Below are positions 17,003 to 26,130 of a DNA stretch of 64,000 bases, one piece after another (within the stretch, counting starts at the first letter, position 1; every line of letters starts with the position of its first letter). Under the pieces are notes generated by a model, which saw only the letters and a list, made by a program, of their open reading frames with translations, was not told the origin of the DNA and searched no databases. Source of the DNA: Maribacter spongiicola (lineage in GTDB: Bacteria; Bacteroidota; Bacteroidia; Flavobacteriales; Flavobacteriaceae). Location of the stretch: the NCBI RefSeq assembly GCF_004364165.1, contig NZ_SOAY01000010.1, positions 124,001 to 188,000 of the forward strand. The letters run 5' to 3'. Made by a program: the position numbers and the translations under genes.

Positions 17003-18283
17003 CTATTCTTTTTTGCTATTCAAAAATTGAGGCTTGATCGTTAATTGTACCCAAGCCCAGTTTTGACTACTTTCCGCTAAATCTTCTGTAACCCCTTTAA
17101 GTTCATACATACCATCTGCAGCGAACATTTGAGAATATCCGATTGCAAGACCGTAGCCATTGAATTTCTTGGCAAATACCAAATCAATTTCGGTACCCAA
17201 AGATTTTTCTCCGCTTGGTAATTCTTGCTCTCCGCTAAAGTTCAACACTTTCACCAATAAACTAGATTGCTTTCCTAAATCGAATTTTGCGCTTGCATGA
17301 ATATCAAAAAGACCCACTGAATTAGCATGGTTACCTACGTAGAAATAATCCATGAATCCGTTGAACTTATGGTTGGTTCCGTATAAAGGAAAAAATGCTT
17401 CTGTTTTATCTGTAGTATCAGCCTTGTTACCGCTGATTACTTCCGTACCTACACCCAACATCACTTTATCACTTGCTTTATAACCCAATTCCAAACCTAA
17501 TAAATACGCACTGGATTTCACTTCGTTTTGTCTTTCTCCTGTTTGTAAAAATAAGTTAGCTTTCGCATTGAATTTCCCTTGTTTAAAATTTAAGTGCGTA
17601 CCAATTGTCTGTAGATTGCTTACACCGTCTGCAGCACCTTCGGTATCGAAATTTTGAAATCCGTTATTCAATGCCAAAATACTACCAGAGAATTTATCCC
17701 ATTGTTGTTTGGCATATAGATATTGCATGGTTTTATAGGTAAAAAAACCAGATGTATTATAAGCTGTACCTACAGATTGAAATCCTGTTGGGTTATCAAA
17801 ATCTTGACTAAAAGCAAGACCTACATCTAACATAAATTTATCTTTCTTATACTTTAAAAGTCCCGCGTCATGGTTTCTACCTTGTTGCGCCCAATCCAAT
17901 CCGCCGAAAATACGCTGGTCGTCATATGAAATTACTTGTCTACCTAACTTAGTAGACCAGCCTTTGCCTAAATTAATGTTTGCCCATGCTTCAAATACAG
18001 CAAAAGAGTCGTTCTGGTCATCTGGTAAAATTTGTCTGTTCTCACCCCAAACCATTACATCTTGTATGCTTAAATAAAATTGATATGCTTCCGATTCATA
18101 CTTTGCATTTAAACGTGCACGTGTAGAAATTGCGAAACCGGCATCTGCAGCATCAGGAATTAGGCTTCCGAAACCATTTCTATATTCTGTTCTTGGTCTA
18201 AACTGCCCGTCTAAGGTAAATTGGGCATAAATTGAATTTGCTGCCAGAAACAATAAGGTGATGAGTAAATATTGCTTTTTCAT
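17003..18283 (-). CDS. Alginate-export-type outer-membrane porin, likely nitrate/nitrite porin
   Basis: 426 residues with a signal peptide cleaved near NSIYAQ (residue 21) and alternating beta-strand composition to the C-terminus. FRPRTEYRNGFG, ISTRARLNAKY and TKLGRQVISYDDQRIFGG resemble the alginate_exp family of 16-18-stranded porins. The gene is the last of the NrtA-NrtB-ATPase-ATPase operon (34-nt gap) and is closed by a terminator. Alginate export is therefore unlikely here; a porin letting nitrate through the outer membrane is the sensible reading from context. That function is inferred, not shown by any residue. Confidence 0.8.
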   Translation of the reverse strand: MKKQYLLITLLFLAANSIYAQFTLDGQFRPRTEYRNGFGSLIPDAADAGFAISTRARLNAKYESEAYQFYLSIQDVMVWGENRQILPDDQNDSFAVFEAWANINLGKGWSTKLGRQVISYDDQRIFGGLDWAQQGRNHDAGLLKYKKDKFMLDVGLAFSQDFDNPTGFQSVGTAYNTSGFFTYKTMQYLYAKQQWDKFSGSILALNNGFQNFDTEGAADGVSNLQTIGTHLNFKQGKFNAKANLFLQTGERQNEVKSSAYLLGLELGYKASDKVMLGVGTEVISGNKADTTDKTEAFFPLYGTNHKFNGFMDYFYVGNHANSVGLFDIHASAKFDLGKQSSLLVKVLNFSGEQELPSGEKSLGTEIDLVFAKKFNGYGLAIGYSQMFAADGMYELKGVTEDLAESSQNWAWVQLTIKPQFLNSKKE

Positions 18284-18317
18284 AATCGTAATTTTTAATG
18301 TTTGATTGAGTTATTTG

Positions 18318-19142
18318 TTAGTGTTCTAAAAAGTCTATTAGGTGTTTTCTGTACGTGTAATAATCATCGTTCTCTAAAACGGATTTACGAGTTCGTGGTC
18401 TTTCAAAATCTATGGATAGGATATCTCCGATTTTAGCACTTGGTCCACTGGTCATCATCACCACACGATCTGCTAAAAAGATGGCTTCATCGACATCATG
18501 TGTAATCATGACCGCAGTAATCTTTTCTTTGTTCCAAATTTCTATGAGAATATCTTGCAGTTCTCCCCTGGTCAAAGAATCTAGCATTCCAAAAGGCTCG
18601 TCTAGCAATAATACTTTTGGCTTTATGGCAAATGCTCTGGCAATACCTACACGTTGTTGCATACCTTGAGATAATTCTGATGCTTTTTTGTGGAAGGCAT
18701 TTTCTAGACCTACTTTATGTAAATAGTATTTGGCAATGTCTTGACGCTGCCCTTTAGTTGCATGCGGAAAAACCTGATTTACCCCAAGTAATACATTCTG
18801 CAAGGCCGTCATCCAAGGCATTAAACTTGGAGATTGAAATATGACCCCTCTATCTGGACCCGGACCTTTTACCGGATTTCCCAGTACTGAAATATTACCG
18901 CCAGAGATAGGGTTCAGCCCTGCAATCATAGAAAGCATGGTTGTTTTACCACAACCCGAATGCCCAATTATGGTTACAAATTCTTCTTTTAGAATCTGCA
19001 GGTTCAAATCTTCAAGTACCACATAATCTCCTTTTGGGGTTGGGTATACCTTTTTTAAATTAGAAAGGTCAAGCATTACATTATCAGGATAGACAATGCC
19101 ATTTTCTGAATATACTTCGTTAGATTGTTGTGTTGTGTTCAT
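18318..19142 (-). CDS. nrtD: Nitrate ABC transporter ATP-binding protein (NrtD-like)
   Basis: 274 residues, one nucleotide-binding domain: Walker [11 protein letters not shown]-loop [11 protein letters not shown], signature LSQGMQQR, Walker [13 protein letters not shown] and H-loop ITHDVDEA. The nitrate/sulfonate/taurine subgroup is indicated by the operon and by close similarity to the ATPase encoded just upstream (11-nt gap). It energises nitrate import with the permease at 20013 and the binding protein at 21147. Which of the two ATPases corresponds to cyanobacterial NrtC or NrtD cannot be decided, because neither carries the extra NrtA-like domain of NrtC. Confidence 0.88.
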   Translation of the reverse strand: MNTTQQSNEVYSENGIVYPDNVMLDLSNLKKVYPTPKGDYVVLEDLNLQILKEEFVTIIGHSGCGKTTMLSMIAGLNPISGGNISVLGNPVKGPGPDRGVIFQSPSLMPWMTALQNVLLGVNQVFPHATKGQRQDIAKYYLHKVGLENAFHKKASELSQGMQQRVGIARAFAIKPKVLLLDEPFGMLDSLTRGELQDILIEIWNKEKITAVMITHDVDEAIFLADRVVMMTSGPSAKIGDILSIDFERPRTRKSVLENDDYYTYRKHLIDFLEH

Positions 19143-19153
19143 TTGCTATTTCT

Positions 19154-19993
19154 TTAGGCTACAAAGCTTTTAGGCGTTAGCTCTGGTAATTTATATTCTA
19201 CATCAGAAACTGTTTTTCTTTCATCACCAATATCCATTAAGTATTCAATAATGGCGTTTCTCGTTTTCTTGTATTCAGGATTATCGTTCATTGCCGTTTT
19301 ATCCCTTGGTCTTTCAATGTTAATTTTAAACTCGGGACCTAAAGTTGCATTCGGACCTGGTTTTAAAGGAATTATTCTATCTGCCATATAAATACCTTCG
19401 TCAACATCGTTAGTAATCAACAATGCCGTACGCTTGTCTTGACTCCAGATATTCAAAATTTCATCTTGTAGGTTTCCTCGGGTCAAAGCATCTAAGGCTC
19501 CTAAAGGTTCATCCATAATGATCATTTCAGGATTCATGGCCAAGGCACGGGCTACCGCAACCCTTTGTCGCATACCACCAGATAATTCTTTTGGTCTTTT
19601 ATTGATTGCAGGACTAAGGTTTACCATACCTACATACTCTTTTACCCTTTCCATCAGCACTTTTTTACTCTCTTTAGGAAAAGCCTCTTTAACGGCCATG
19701 TAAATATTTTGACCTACCGTTAGCCATGGTAAAAGCGAATAGTTTTGAAAAATCACGCCACGTTCATGACTGGTATCTGTAACCGGAACTCCTTTAAACA
19801 GCACCTCACCGCTAGTTGGTTGTAACAAACCGTTTATAAGATTTACCAAAGTGGTTTTTCCACTTCCGGTAAAGCCTACAATAGCAACAAACTCTCCTTC
19901 TTCCATAGTAAGGTTGATATTAGAAAGTACCTCTGTACTGTTCTCTCCCTCACCATAGGTTTTGTATATATTATTTAGTTCTAAGTATGCCAT
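19154..19993 (-). CDS. Nitrate ABC transporter ATP-binding protein (second ATPase)
   Basis: 279 residues. Walker A is GFTGSGKTT, the signature LSGGMRQR and Walker [13 protein letters not shown]. The H-loop histidine seems replaced: the segment reads [10 protein letters not shown] where its neighbour has MITHDVDEA. This suggests one functional and one weakened catalytic site in the heterodimer. It lies between permease and NrtD-like ATPase in a five-gene operon. The role is ATP hydrolysis for nitrate/nitrite uptake. Confidence 0.88.
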   Translation of the reverse strand: MAYLELNNIYKTYGEGENSTEVLSNINLTMEEGEFVAIVGFTGSGKTTLVNLINGLLQPTSGEVLFKGVPVTDTSHERGVIFQNYSLLPWLTVGQNIYMAVKEAFPKESKKVLMERVKEYVGMVNLSPAINKRPKELSGGMRQRVAVARALAMNPEMIIMDEPLGALDALTRGNLQDEILNIWSQDKRTALLITNDVDEGIYMADRIIPLKPGPNATLGPEFKINIERPRDKTAMNDNPEYKKTRNAIIEYLMDIGDERKTVSDVEYKLPELTPKSFVA

Positions 19994-20012
19994 GTTCTAT
20001 CTTTTGAAGGCG

Positions 20013-21113
20013 TTATGCCATTTCATTTTTATTGAAAGAAACCATATTCTGTACAGCCAGCATCAGTCTGTCTAACAAGAAACCAATGATACCAATGACG
20101 AACATTGCCACAATGATTTTTGAGTTAGAATCGTTAGCCCCGTTTTGAAACTCTTCCCAAACGAAAAGCCCTAATCCCTGACTTTGTGCTAAAAGTTCAA
20201 TCGCGATCAATACCATCCAAGCCACAGAAAGTGTAATACGTAGTCCCGTAAAAATCAGTGGTAACGAAGAAGGTAAAATTACCTTGAACACTTTTTGAAA
20301 AGTGCCCAGCTTTAATACCTTGGCAACATTGATATAATCTTTATCTACAGATGCAACACCCATAGCCGTATTGACCAACGTTGCCCACATGGCACAAAGA
20401 CCAACACTAATAAATGAGATAACAAATGCATTATCAGAACTATCACCGATATACAATGTCTTTACGATCATAAAAACCAACAGGTACCATACCACTGGCG
20501 ATACTGGTTTAAATATTTGAATGAACCAATTGAAGGCGCTTCGTAATGACGGACTAAGACCTATAATTATCCCTATAGGTACTGCGATAAACATTGCTAA
20601 AAGAAAACCGGCAAATACTGTTTTTATACTTGTTAAGACTATATCTACAAATGAGGCTCTACCTGTATATACAATTGGATCTTTACCTTCAGCAATCATT
20701 TTTTCATTAGTAGCCGCCATTTTCTTAGCAAATGCATTTTTCTTTGCACCAATTAAATTATGATCCGCTATTAACGATTGTAGTGAAGCCCATACTTGAG
20801 AAGGCGATGGCAATGTATTTGGCTGACAACTACTGTCACCAGATTCAATACATGCACGTTCTGCAGCAGCAGCCTCTTCGCCTCTTTCCGTTAGCGCTTT
20901 TTCAATTCTGTAATCTGCTTCTTTATTGTAAAGTGCCTTAGAACCCATTTGCCATAAACCAATAAACATTAAGATGGATAGAAGTGTTATACCAGTATTT
21001 TTTAAGGATTTTATAATGCCATCTTTTTTAATACTTGGCGTAAGTTTCAAAAGCATTTGCTTCAAACTAGAAGACAAACTATTTTCGTTTTTTAAAACCA
21101 TTTCTTGTTCCAT
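20013..21113 (-). CDS. nrtB: Nitrate ABC transporter permease
   Basis: 366 residues. An N-terminal hydrophobic helix (about 38-58) is followed by a periplasm-like insert of about 90 residues with two cysteines (ACIESGDSSC), then five to six helices typical of BPD_transp_1 permeases. The EAA-type loop is visible in DKDYINVAKVLKLGTFQKVFKVILPSS (around residue 265). The protein is longer than cyanobacterial NrtB (about 280) because of the insert, which is the odd point here. It lies 33 nt downstream of nrtA. Confidence 0.88.
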   Translation of the reverse strand: MEQEMVLKNENSLSSSLKQMLLKLTPSIKKDGIIKSLKNTGITLLSILMFIGLWQMGSKALYNKEADYRIEKALTERGEEAAAAERACIESGDSSCQPNTLPSPSQVWASLQSLIADHNLIGAKKNAFAKKMAATNEKMIAEGKDPIVYTGRASFVDIVLTSIKTVFAGFLLAMFIAVPIGIIIGLSPSLRSAFNWFIQIFKPVSPVVWYLLVFMIVKTLYIGDSSDNAFVISFISVGLCAMWATLVNTAMGVASVDKDYINVAKVLKLGTFQKVFKVILPSSLPLIFTGLRITLSVAWMVLIAIELLAQSQGLGLFVWEEFQNGANDSNSKIIVAMFVIGIIGFLLDRLMLAVQNMVSFNKNEMA

Positions 21114-21146
21114 ACTATTTAATTTTAGGTCAATGAATTACTTTAA

Positions 21147-22535
21147 TTATTTCTTGTCTTTGTTTCCGATCGAAAAACTATTGATATACCCAATTGGATC
21201 TTTGGCATCATAGCTTGTGCCATCTATAAAGTCTGCAGTTGCTGCTTTGTAACCGTCTGTATCTGGAACATCTGCTGCTGGTATCTGCCCTTCTGCAACC
21301 AAAAGATCTGCGGCTTTTTTCCATATATCTGGTCTGTAGATATCTTTTATTGTACTTGCGTACCAATCAGAAGATTTTGATTCAGGAATTTGACCCCATC
21401 TACGCATTTGTGTTAAGAACCAAATACCGTCAGAATAGAATGGATATGTTGCGTTATACTTGTAGAAAACATTGAAATCTGGCATTTCGCGCTTGTCTCC
21501 TTTTTCAAATTCAAATGTACCTGTCATAGAATTTGCCAACACTTCTTTTGGTGCACCTACGTATTGTGACATTGATAATATTTCTACCGCTTCAGCTCTA
21601 TTAGTTGGTTCATCTAACCACTTACCAGCTCTGATCAATGCTTTGGTTACCGCTATGGCTGTATTCGGATTTTGCTCTACGAATTCCTTCGTCATTACAA
21701 ATACTTTCTCAGGATTATTTTTCCAGATGTCATAGTTTGTTGTAACCGGTACACCAATACCTTTAAAAACCGCTTGTTGGTTCCAAGGTTCACCTACACA
21801 GTATCCGTAAATAGTACCTGACTCTAATGTAGCTGGCATTTGTGGCGGAGGCGTAACAGAAAGTAAAACCTCGGCATCTATCTGCCCTTGAACATTATCT
21901 GCAGTATACATACCTGGGTGAATACCTGCTGCAGCTAACCAATAACGCAATTCGTAATTGTGAGTAGAAACCGGAAAGACCATTCCCATTTTAAAAGGTT
22001 TCCCTTCATTTTTATACGATGTAATTACCGGTTTTAAAGCATCTGCCTTTATTGGGTGAATTGGCTTGCCATCAGAATCTGCAGGTACATTTGGCTTCAT
22101 TTTAGACCAAACATCGTTAGATACCGTAATTCCGTTACCATTTAAATCCATTGAAAATGGAGTAACCAATTCTGCTTGTCTACCAAAACCTGCTCCTGCA
22201 GCAATTGGCTGACCTGCCAACATATGTGATCCGTCTAATTGACCATCGATTACACGGTCTAAAACATTTTTCCAGTTAGATTGTGCTTCTACCGAAACGA
22301 AAAGTCCTTCTTCTTCAAAAAAGCCTTTTTCTTTTGCAATGGCCAAAGGCGCCATATCTGTAAGTTTTATAAAACCAAATGTTAATTGAGGCTTTTCAAT
22401 ATCCAACATTTTAGTTTTTGAGGCTACCGCTTCTTCAGCAACCGATTCGGCTTTCTTACTCTTTGTATCTCCACAAGCCGTAAATACCAAGGCGAGGGAA
22501 AGCGTTAAAATAGATGAGGTAAAAATGTTTTTCAT
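21147..22535 (-). CDS. nrtA: Nitrate-binding lipoprotein of the ABC importer
   Basis: 462 residues. The signal sequence ends LVFTACGD, a lipobox, so it is a lipoprotein facing the periplasm. The CmpA/NrtA pattern is clear: [50 protein letters not shown] and MRRWGQIP near the C-terminus. It captures nitrate and possibly nitrite and delivers it to the NrtB permease. First gene of the operon nrtA-nrtB-ATPase-ATPase-porin. Two TACGTA-type boxes spaced 20 bp apart lie just upstream. Confidence 0.93.
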   Translation of the reverse strand: MKNIFTSSILTLSLALVFTACGDTKSKKAESVAEEAVASKTKMLDIEKPQLTFGFIKLTDMAPLAIAKEKGFFEEEGLFVSVEAQSNWKNVLDRVIDGQLDGSHMLAGQPIAAGAGFGRQAELVTPFSMDLNGNGITVSNDVWSKMKPNVPADSDGKPIHPIKADALKPVITSYKNEGKPFKMGMVFPVSTHNYELRYWLAAAGIHPGMYTADNVQGQIDAEVLLSVTPPPQMPATLESGTIYGYCVGEPWNQQAVFKGIGVPVTTNYDIWKNNPEKVFVMTKEFVEQNPNTAIAVTKALIRAGKWLDEPTNRAEAVEILSMSQYVGAPKEVLANSMTGTFEFEKGDKREMPDFNVFYKYNATYPFYSDGIWFLTQMRRWGQIPESKSSDWYASTIKDIYRPDIWKKAADLLVAEGQIPAADVPDTDGYKAATADFIDGTSYDAKDPIGYINSFSIGNKDKK

Positions 22536-22555
22536 AATCTTATAATTTAGTGTTC

Positions 22556-22571
22556 TACGTATTAATACTTA
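22556..22571. promoter_or_regulatory. TACGTA-type box 1 upstream of nrtA
   Basis: TACGTATTAATACTTA keeps the left half exactly and has one mismatch in the right half. It lies 20 nt upstream of the nrtA start and exactly 20 bp (two helical turns) from box 2. Confidence 0.55.
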
Positions 22572-22575
22572 TTTC

Positions 22576-22591
22576 TACAAATATATACGTA
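22576..22591. promoter_or_regulatory. TACGTA-type box 2 upstream of nrtA, overlapping a -7 element
   Basis: TACAAATATATACGTA keeps the right half exactly and two of the left-half bases differ. On the minus strand it contains TATATTTG (22585-22578), a perfect -7 promoter element, so a protein bound here would cover the promoter. Confidence 0.5.
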
Positions 22592-22670
22592 ACAGCATTT
22601 TTCATAAATGATATTAGCGAGGTTTAAACCTCTTTTTAAAACACATTACAACCTCTTAAAAAACCATATT

Positions 22671-22694
22671 AAAAACTGCCAAAAAACAGTTTTT
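22671..22694 (-). terminator. Possible terminator after narK-crp
   Basis: AAAAACTG / CAGTTTTT form an 8-bp stem with an 8-nt loop about 90 nt downstream of the Crp/Fnr stop codon. The stem is A/T-heavy, so it is only moderately convincing. Confidence 0.35.
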
Positions 22695-22785
22695 AAATAA
22701 TAAAACATTGTTTTACAGAAACTTACATGTACAAAAATGAGTGGTGTTAACTACGTAAATAGAAGAATAAAAGGAGTACGTACTA

Positions 22786-23544
22786 TTAGCTGTCTAAGTA
22801 GAAATTATGTTCTGAAATTTCTTTTTTAAGTAATTCAATATTAGAAATACCTACTCTTTTGCCTTTGGTAATCAATAGGCCTTCTTTTTTAAGAATAGAG
22901 AACATTCTTATGACTTGTTCTTCTGTAGTACCGGCATAATCCGCGTACTCTCGTCTACTTAATAAAAGGGAAGAAAATCCGTTGGTTTGCCCAAACTTAC
23001 GATTGATATATAATAAAGTATCAATGACCCGTTCTCTAACCGTCATTTGAGATAGCGATTTTACTCGGATTTCACTGCGATTAAGTTCGTTCGCATAAAA
23101 CAACATGAAATCATATGTTAGGGTAGGTGTTTCTCTTAATGTTTGCTGTAATACTTCTTTTGAAAAATAGCAGAGTGTACAATCTACCAAAGCAATAGCA
23201 CTTATGGGGTAGGTTTCTTCTGTGCCAAAACCTCTATGCCCAATAATTTCACCCGGAGTTGCAAAGCGAACAATTTGTTCTTTACCATGAAGACCAGTTC
23301 TTAATACTTTGACCTTGCCACTTAGCAGAAAAAATAGTCCGGTAACAGAAGCACCTTCCATGATAAACTGCTGCCCTTTTTTACATTTTATTTCTTTTCT
23401 TGCTTGTACTAATTCGTCAATATTAGAAGAATGAATATTCTTTTGAATTAGGCATTTCTTATTGGTACAAATACCACAGGCACTATCAAGTAGTTCCGAA
23501 TTATTGGAAGAGAACTTTGATATGTTTGTTGTGCCTGTACGCAT
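22786..23544 (-). CDS. Crp/Fnr-family regulator with FNR-like cysteine set
   Basis: 252 residues. N-terminal cysteines C23, C26 and C31 (CGICTNKKC) and C125 (TLCYF) line up with the cluster ligands C20, C23, C29 and C122 of E. coli FNR when read by eye. A cyclic-nucleotide-binding-like barrel (about 50-135) is followed by a long helix and a helix-turn-helix with recognition segment TTEEQVIRM (residues about 204-212). The protein may hold an oxygen- or NO-sensitive iron-sulfur cluster; this is inference. It begins 12 nt after the narK stop, so it is co-transcribed with the importer and probably controls nitrate genes. Confidence 0.85.
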   Translation of the reverse strand: MRTGTTNISKFSSNNSELLDSACGICTNKKCLIQKNIHSSNIDELVQARKEIKCKKGQQFIMEGASVTGLFFLLSGKVKVLRTGLHGKEQIVRFATPGEIIGHRGFGTEETYPISAIALVDCTLCYFSKEVLQQTLRETPTLTYDFMLFYANELNRSEIRVKSLSQMTVRERVIDTLLYINRKFGQTNGFSSLLLSRREYADYAGTTEEQVIRMFSILKKEGLLITKGKRVGISNIELLKKEISEHNFYLDS

Positions 23545-23556
23545 AGTTAATCTTAT

Positions 23557-24984
23557 TTATATAGTACTTGGAGATAAATCAATTACAGGCTTGTTAACTG
23601 TACTCAATTCTTCTTTCACCTGTTTTTCATCTTCTGCCGAGAATTTGATTGCCAAGGTTGTCAATGCGGTAACAATTACAAAGCCACCAATAATAAAGTA
23701 ACCGCTAGAAACTGCTCCTGATGCAGCTGCAGATTGTGCCGCCTTCATAGCCTCTTCTCCTAAATTAGCATTCGCCGCTAATGCTTTGGTTTCTGCCAAT
23801 GCTGATTTAGACTTCAATAAAAGTGCCGCTAAAAAGGCACCTACATTACCACCTGCACCTACAATACCAGATATGGAACCAATTGCTTTTTTGTTTATAA
23901 ATGGTACTACCGAGAAAGTTGCACCTTCTGCCATTTGTACCGTAACACTAAAAGCAATTAAGAATATAATACCCATTGTAAAACTTGTAGCTAAAGAAAA
24001 TGTTGAAAGCATAATACCTTCAAGTGCTAGTATTATGGTCAAGAAAAGAACCCTGCCACGTAATCCTTTTAATCTACCAAAACGATCACCGAAAAAGCCG
24101 CCTAAGGTTCGGGCAAAAATATTCATGAGTGCAAATGAAAGAACCAAATTACCTGCTGTAGACCTTGTTAGTCCGAATGTGTTTTGCAAGTAATCATCCA
24201 TAGTACCATAAACGGTAAGTTCCATACCGAAAGATGCTGCGTATACAATGAAAAGAATCCACACTCTATAATCTTTTAATACACTTATAAATGATTCTTC
24301 ATCTTTTTTAAGCTTCGGCATTTTGCCAGCTTCTTTCAATTCTTTAAAATTGCCTTCGGGAGTATCTTGCGTAAAAAAGTAATACACAACACCCATTAAC
24401 ATCGCAATTACACCAGCAATGATCATTGAATATCGCCAAGCAATTTCATCTGCAACTCCAAAACTTACTACTGCAGCAGCAATTAATGGCATACCAAGAC
24501 GATTGGCACCACCACCTAAATTTCCCCATCCTGCTGAAGTAGCATTGGCAGTACCAACAATATTAGGGGCGAACATAATTGAAGTGTGAAACTGAGTAAT
24601 TACAAACGATGCACCAATAAACCCTATGAACAATCTACATATTAAGAATTGCGTAGGTGTTTGAACAAATCCTATCAATATTACAGGTATGGCCCCTAAA
24701 ATCAACAAATAGGTATAACACAATCTAGGGCCATATTTATCACAAAGCTTACCAATCAATAGTCTAGCGAAAACAGTTCCCGTAACCGCTAATATTATAG
24801 AATTCCATTTTTGATCGGGAGTCAAACCTAAATCCTTAACTACATCTGGCATAAATGGTACAATACCAAACCAAGCAAAGAAGCATATAAAGAATGCTAT
24901 TGATGTAATCCAAAAAGTACGTATTGGCATACTTTTCAAATCAGTTAACTTTAAGGTTGTGGATTTTTTAGATTGATTTTCCAT
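23557..24984 (-). CDS. narK: NarK/NrtP-type nitrate-nitrite MFS transporter
   Basis: 475 residues with about 12 hydrophobic helices. Both nitrate-signature glycine motifs appear: SAGWGNLGGGANRLGMP (about residues 151-167) and GIVGAGGNVGAFLAALL (about 387-403). A conserved arginine follows in RLLIGKLCDKYGPR. It imports nitrate or exchanges nitrate for nitrite across the inner membrane. It provides a second uptake route beside the ABC importer and heads an operon with the Crp/Fnr gene. Two TACGTA-type boxes and a -7 element lie upstream. Confidence 0.93.
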   Translation of the reverse strand: MENQSKKSTTLKLTDLKSMPIRTFWITSIAFFICFFAWFGIVPFMPDVVKDLGLTPDQKWNSIILAVTGTVFARLLIGKLCDKYGPRLCYTYLLILGAIPVILIGFVQTPTQFLICRLFIGFIGASFVITQFHTSIMFAPNIVGTANATSAGWGNLGGGANRLGMPLIAAAVVSFGVADEIAWRYSMIIAGVIAMLMGVVYYFFTQDTPEGNFKELKEAGKMPKLKKDEESFISVLKDYRVWILFIVYAASFGMELTVYGTMDDYLQNTFGLTRSTAGNLVLSFALMNIFARTLGGFFGDRFGRLKGLRGRVLFLTIILALEGIMLSTFSLATSFTMGIIFLIAFSVTVQMAEGATFSVVPFINKKAIGSISGIVGAGGNVGAFLAALLLKSKSALAETKALAANANLGEEAMKAAQSAAASGAVSSGYFIIGGFVIVTALTTLAIKFSAEDEKQVKEELSTVNKPVIDLSPSTI

Positions 24985-25014
24985 AATAGTAAAGGTTTCG
25001 TTTATAACTCAGTA

Positions 25015-25022
25015 CAAACCTA
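25015..25022 (-). promoter_or_regulatory. -7 promoter element of narK
   Basis: On the minus strand TAGGTTTG matches TAnnTTTG exactly, 30 nt before the narK ATG. The nearest TACGTA box is centred about 22 bp further upstream, where the -33 element would be. Confidence 0.5.
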
Positions 25023-25032
25023 AACTATTTAA

Positions 25033-25048
25033 TACGTAATTATACGTA
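25033..25048. promoter_or_regulatory. TACGTA-W4-TACGTA palindrome upstream of narK
   Basis: TACGTAATTATACGTA is a perfect match to the shared motif, centred 56 nt upstream of the narK ATG. Confidence 0.75.
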
Positions 25049-25072
25049 GTTTTAAATAATTTGACCATTTAC

Positions 25073-25088
25073 TACGTATAATTACACA
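25073..25088. promoter_or_regulatory. Second, degenerate TACGTA-type box upstream of narK
   Basis: TACGTATAATTACACA has an intact left half and two mismatches on the right. Its centre is 40 bp from the first box, so both face the same side of the helix. Confidence 0.4.
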
Positions 25089-25119
25089 ATTTTAATTATT
25101 GCGACCGGTCCATTATCAC

Positions 25120-25163
25120 ATTCGGAATTTCAATAAGACGAAAATCAGTTATTCGGAATTTCA
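25120..25163. repeat. 13-bp direct repeat in the narK-cobA gap
   Basis: ATTCGGAATTTCA occurs at 25120-25132 and again at 25151-25163, 31 bp apart start to start. Neither copy fits the TACGTA motif; meaning unknown. Confidence 0.5.
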
Positions 25164-25232
25164 GATTTAAAACAAGAAGTTGTTTTGTAAAATTGCTACG
25201 TAGAAAGTAGTATTTAAAGGAAGAGATATGCT

Positions 25233-26012
25233 TTAAATAGCATCATGCAATATACGCTGTACTTCTTCTTCAAAGAAAGATGGATGATCGGCTACTACAT
25301 CACCTATTACTATAATTCCATGCATATTTGTATCTATGGATGATTGGTGTTGATGAATACTATCTAAGGTAGCCACAACGCAGCTTTCATTTTCTGTGGT
25401 TCCGTTTTGAATTACGGCAACGGGCGTCATTCTACCCCTGTATTTACTAACCTCATCTACTATGTTACTTAGCTTTTTTATCCCCATTAATATGACCATT
25501 GTGGTAGATGATTTTGCTGCATATTGCAAATCTTGTGAAATTGTACCATCTTTTTTAGTAGCGGTCATTACCCAAAAACTACTGCTTACCCCTCTTTTGG
25601 TCATAGGTATTCCTTGACTAGATGGTACGGCAATTGAACTTGAAATACCGGGTATAATACTTACAGGTATACCAAATGCTTCTACATATTCTATCTCTTC
25701 ATTTGCCCTGCCAAAAACAAATGGATCTCCGCCTTTTAAACGGACTACATGTCCAAACTCAAATGCGTATTTTACTATAAGTTCATTGATTTCATCTTGA
25801 GTATGGGAGTGTTTTCCACATCTTTTTCCTGTATATATTTTAGGTATATCGGTACGTAGTTCAGATAATAGTTCATCACTAATTAATGCATCGTATAATA
25901 TAACATCAGCTTCGTTCAATACCTTTAAACCCCTTACTGTTATTAGGTCTTTAGCTCCAGGACCTGCTCCTACTAAACTTACTTTTGCCGTTTTCTCTAA
26001 TTCCATCTTCAT
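25233..26012 (-). CDS. cobA: Uroporphyrinogen-III C-methyltransferase (siroheme pathway)
   Basis: 259 residues, full-length single-domain SUMT. VSLVGAGPGAKDLITVRG at the N-terminus, RLKGGDPFVFGR (about residues 94-105) and IPMTKRGVSSSFWVMTATK are the family signatures for S-adenosylmethionine and substrate binding. It methylates uroporphyrinogen III at C2 and C7 to give precorrin-2, the first step to siroheme. The Met8-like protein at 31534 finishes siroheme, which NirB needs. It is divergent from nirB with a shared 118-bp control region holding a perfect TACGTA palindrome. The start may instead be Met3 (26006). Confidence 0.93.
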   Translation of the reverse strand: MKMELEKTAKVSLVGAGPGAKDLITVRGLKVLNEADVILYDALISDELLSELRTDIPKIYTGKRCGKHSHTQDEINELIVKYAFEFGHVVRLKGGDPFVFGRANEEIEYVEAFGIPVSIIPGISSSIAVPSSQGIPMTKRGVSSSFWVMTATKKDGTISQDLQYAAKSSTTMVILMGIKKLSNIVDEVSKYRGRMTPVAVIQNGTTENESCVVATLDSIHQHQSSIDTNMHGIIVIGDVVADHPSFFEEEVQRILHDAI

Positions 26013-26085
26013 AGTATTTAGCTTTATTAATTATCGATTCAACAACAAGAATACGTATTTTTTCTGATATAAATATAGAATATAT

Positions 26086-26101
26086 ACGTATTTATACGTA
26101 A
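26086..26101. promoter_or_regulatory. TACGTA-W4-TACGTA palindrome between cobA and nirB
   Basis: TACGTATTTATACGTA is a perfect copy, centred 37 nt before the nirB ATG and 81 nt before the cobA ATG. TAATATTG, a one-mismatch -7 box for nirB, overlaps its right edge at 26100-26107. A lone TACGTA half-site also lies at 26053-26058. Confidence 0.75.
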
Positions 26102-26130
26102 TATTGCTCTGTAGCTAAATAAGTAAGCGT

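Noticed and set aside
17003-18283. Alginate exporter
   Set aside because: The family name fits, but the gene is the tail of the nitrate importer operon and no alginate synthesis gene is present.
22752-22786. TACGTA half-sites at 22752 and 22777 downstream of the Crp/Fnr gene
   Set aside because: Neither has a partner half-site at the required spacing.
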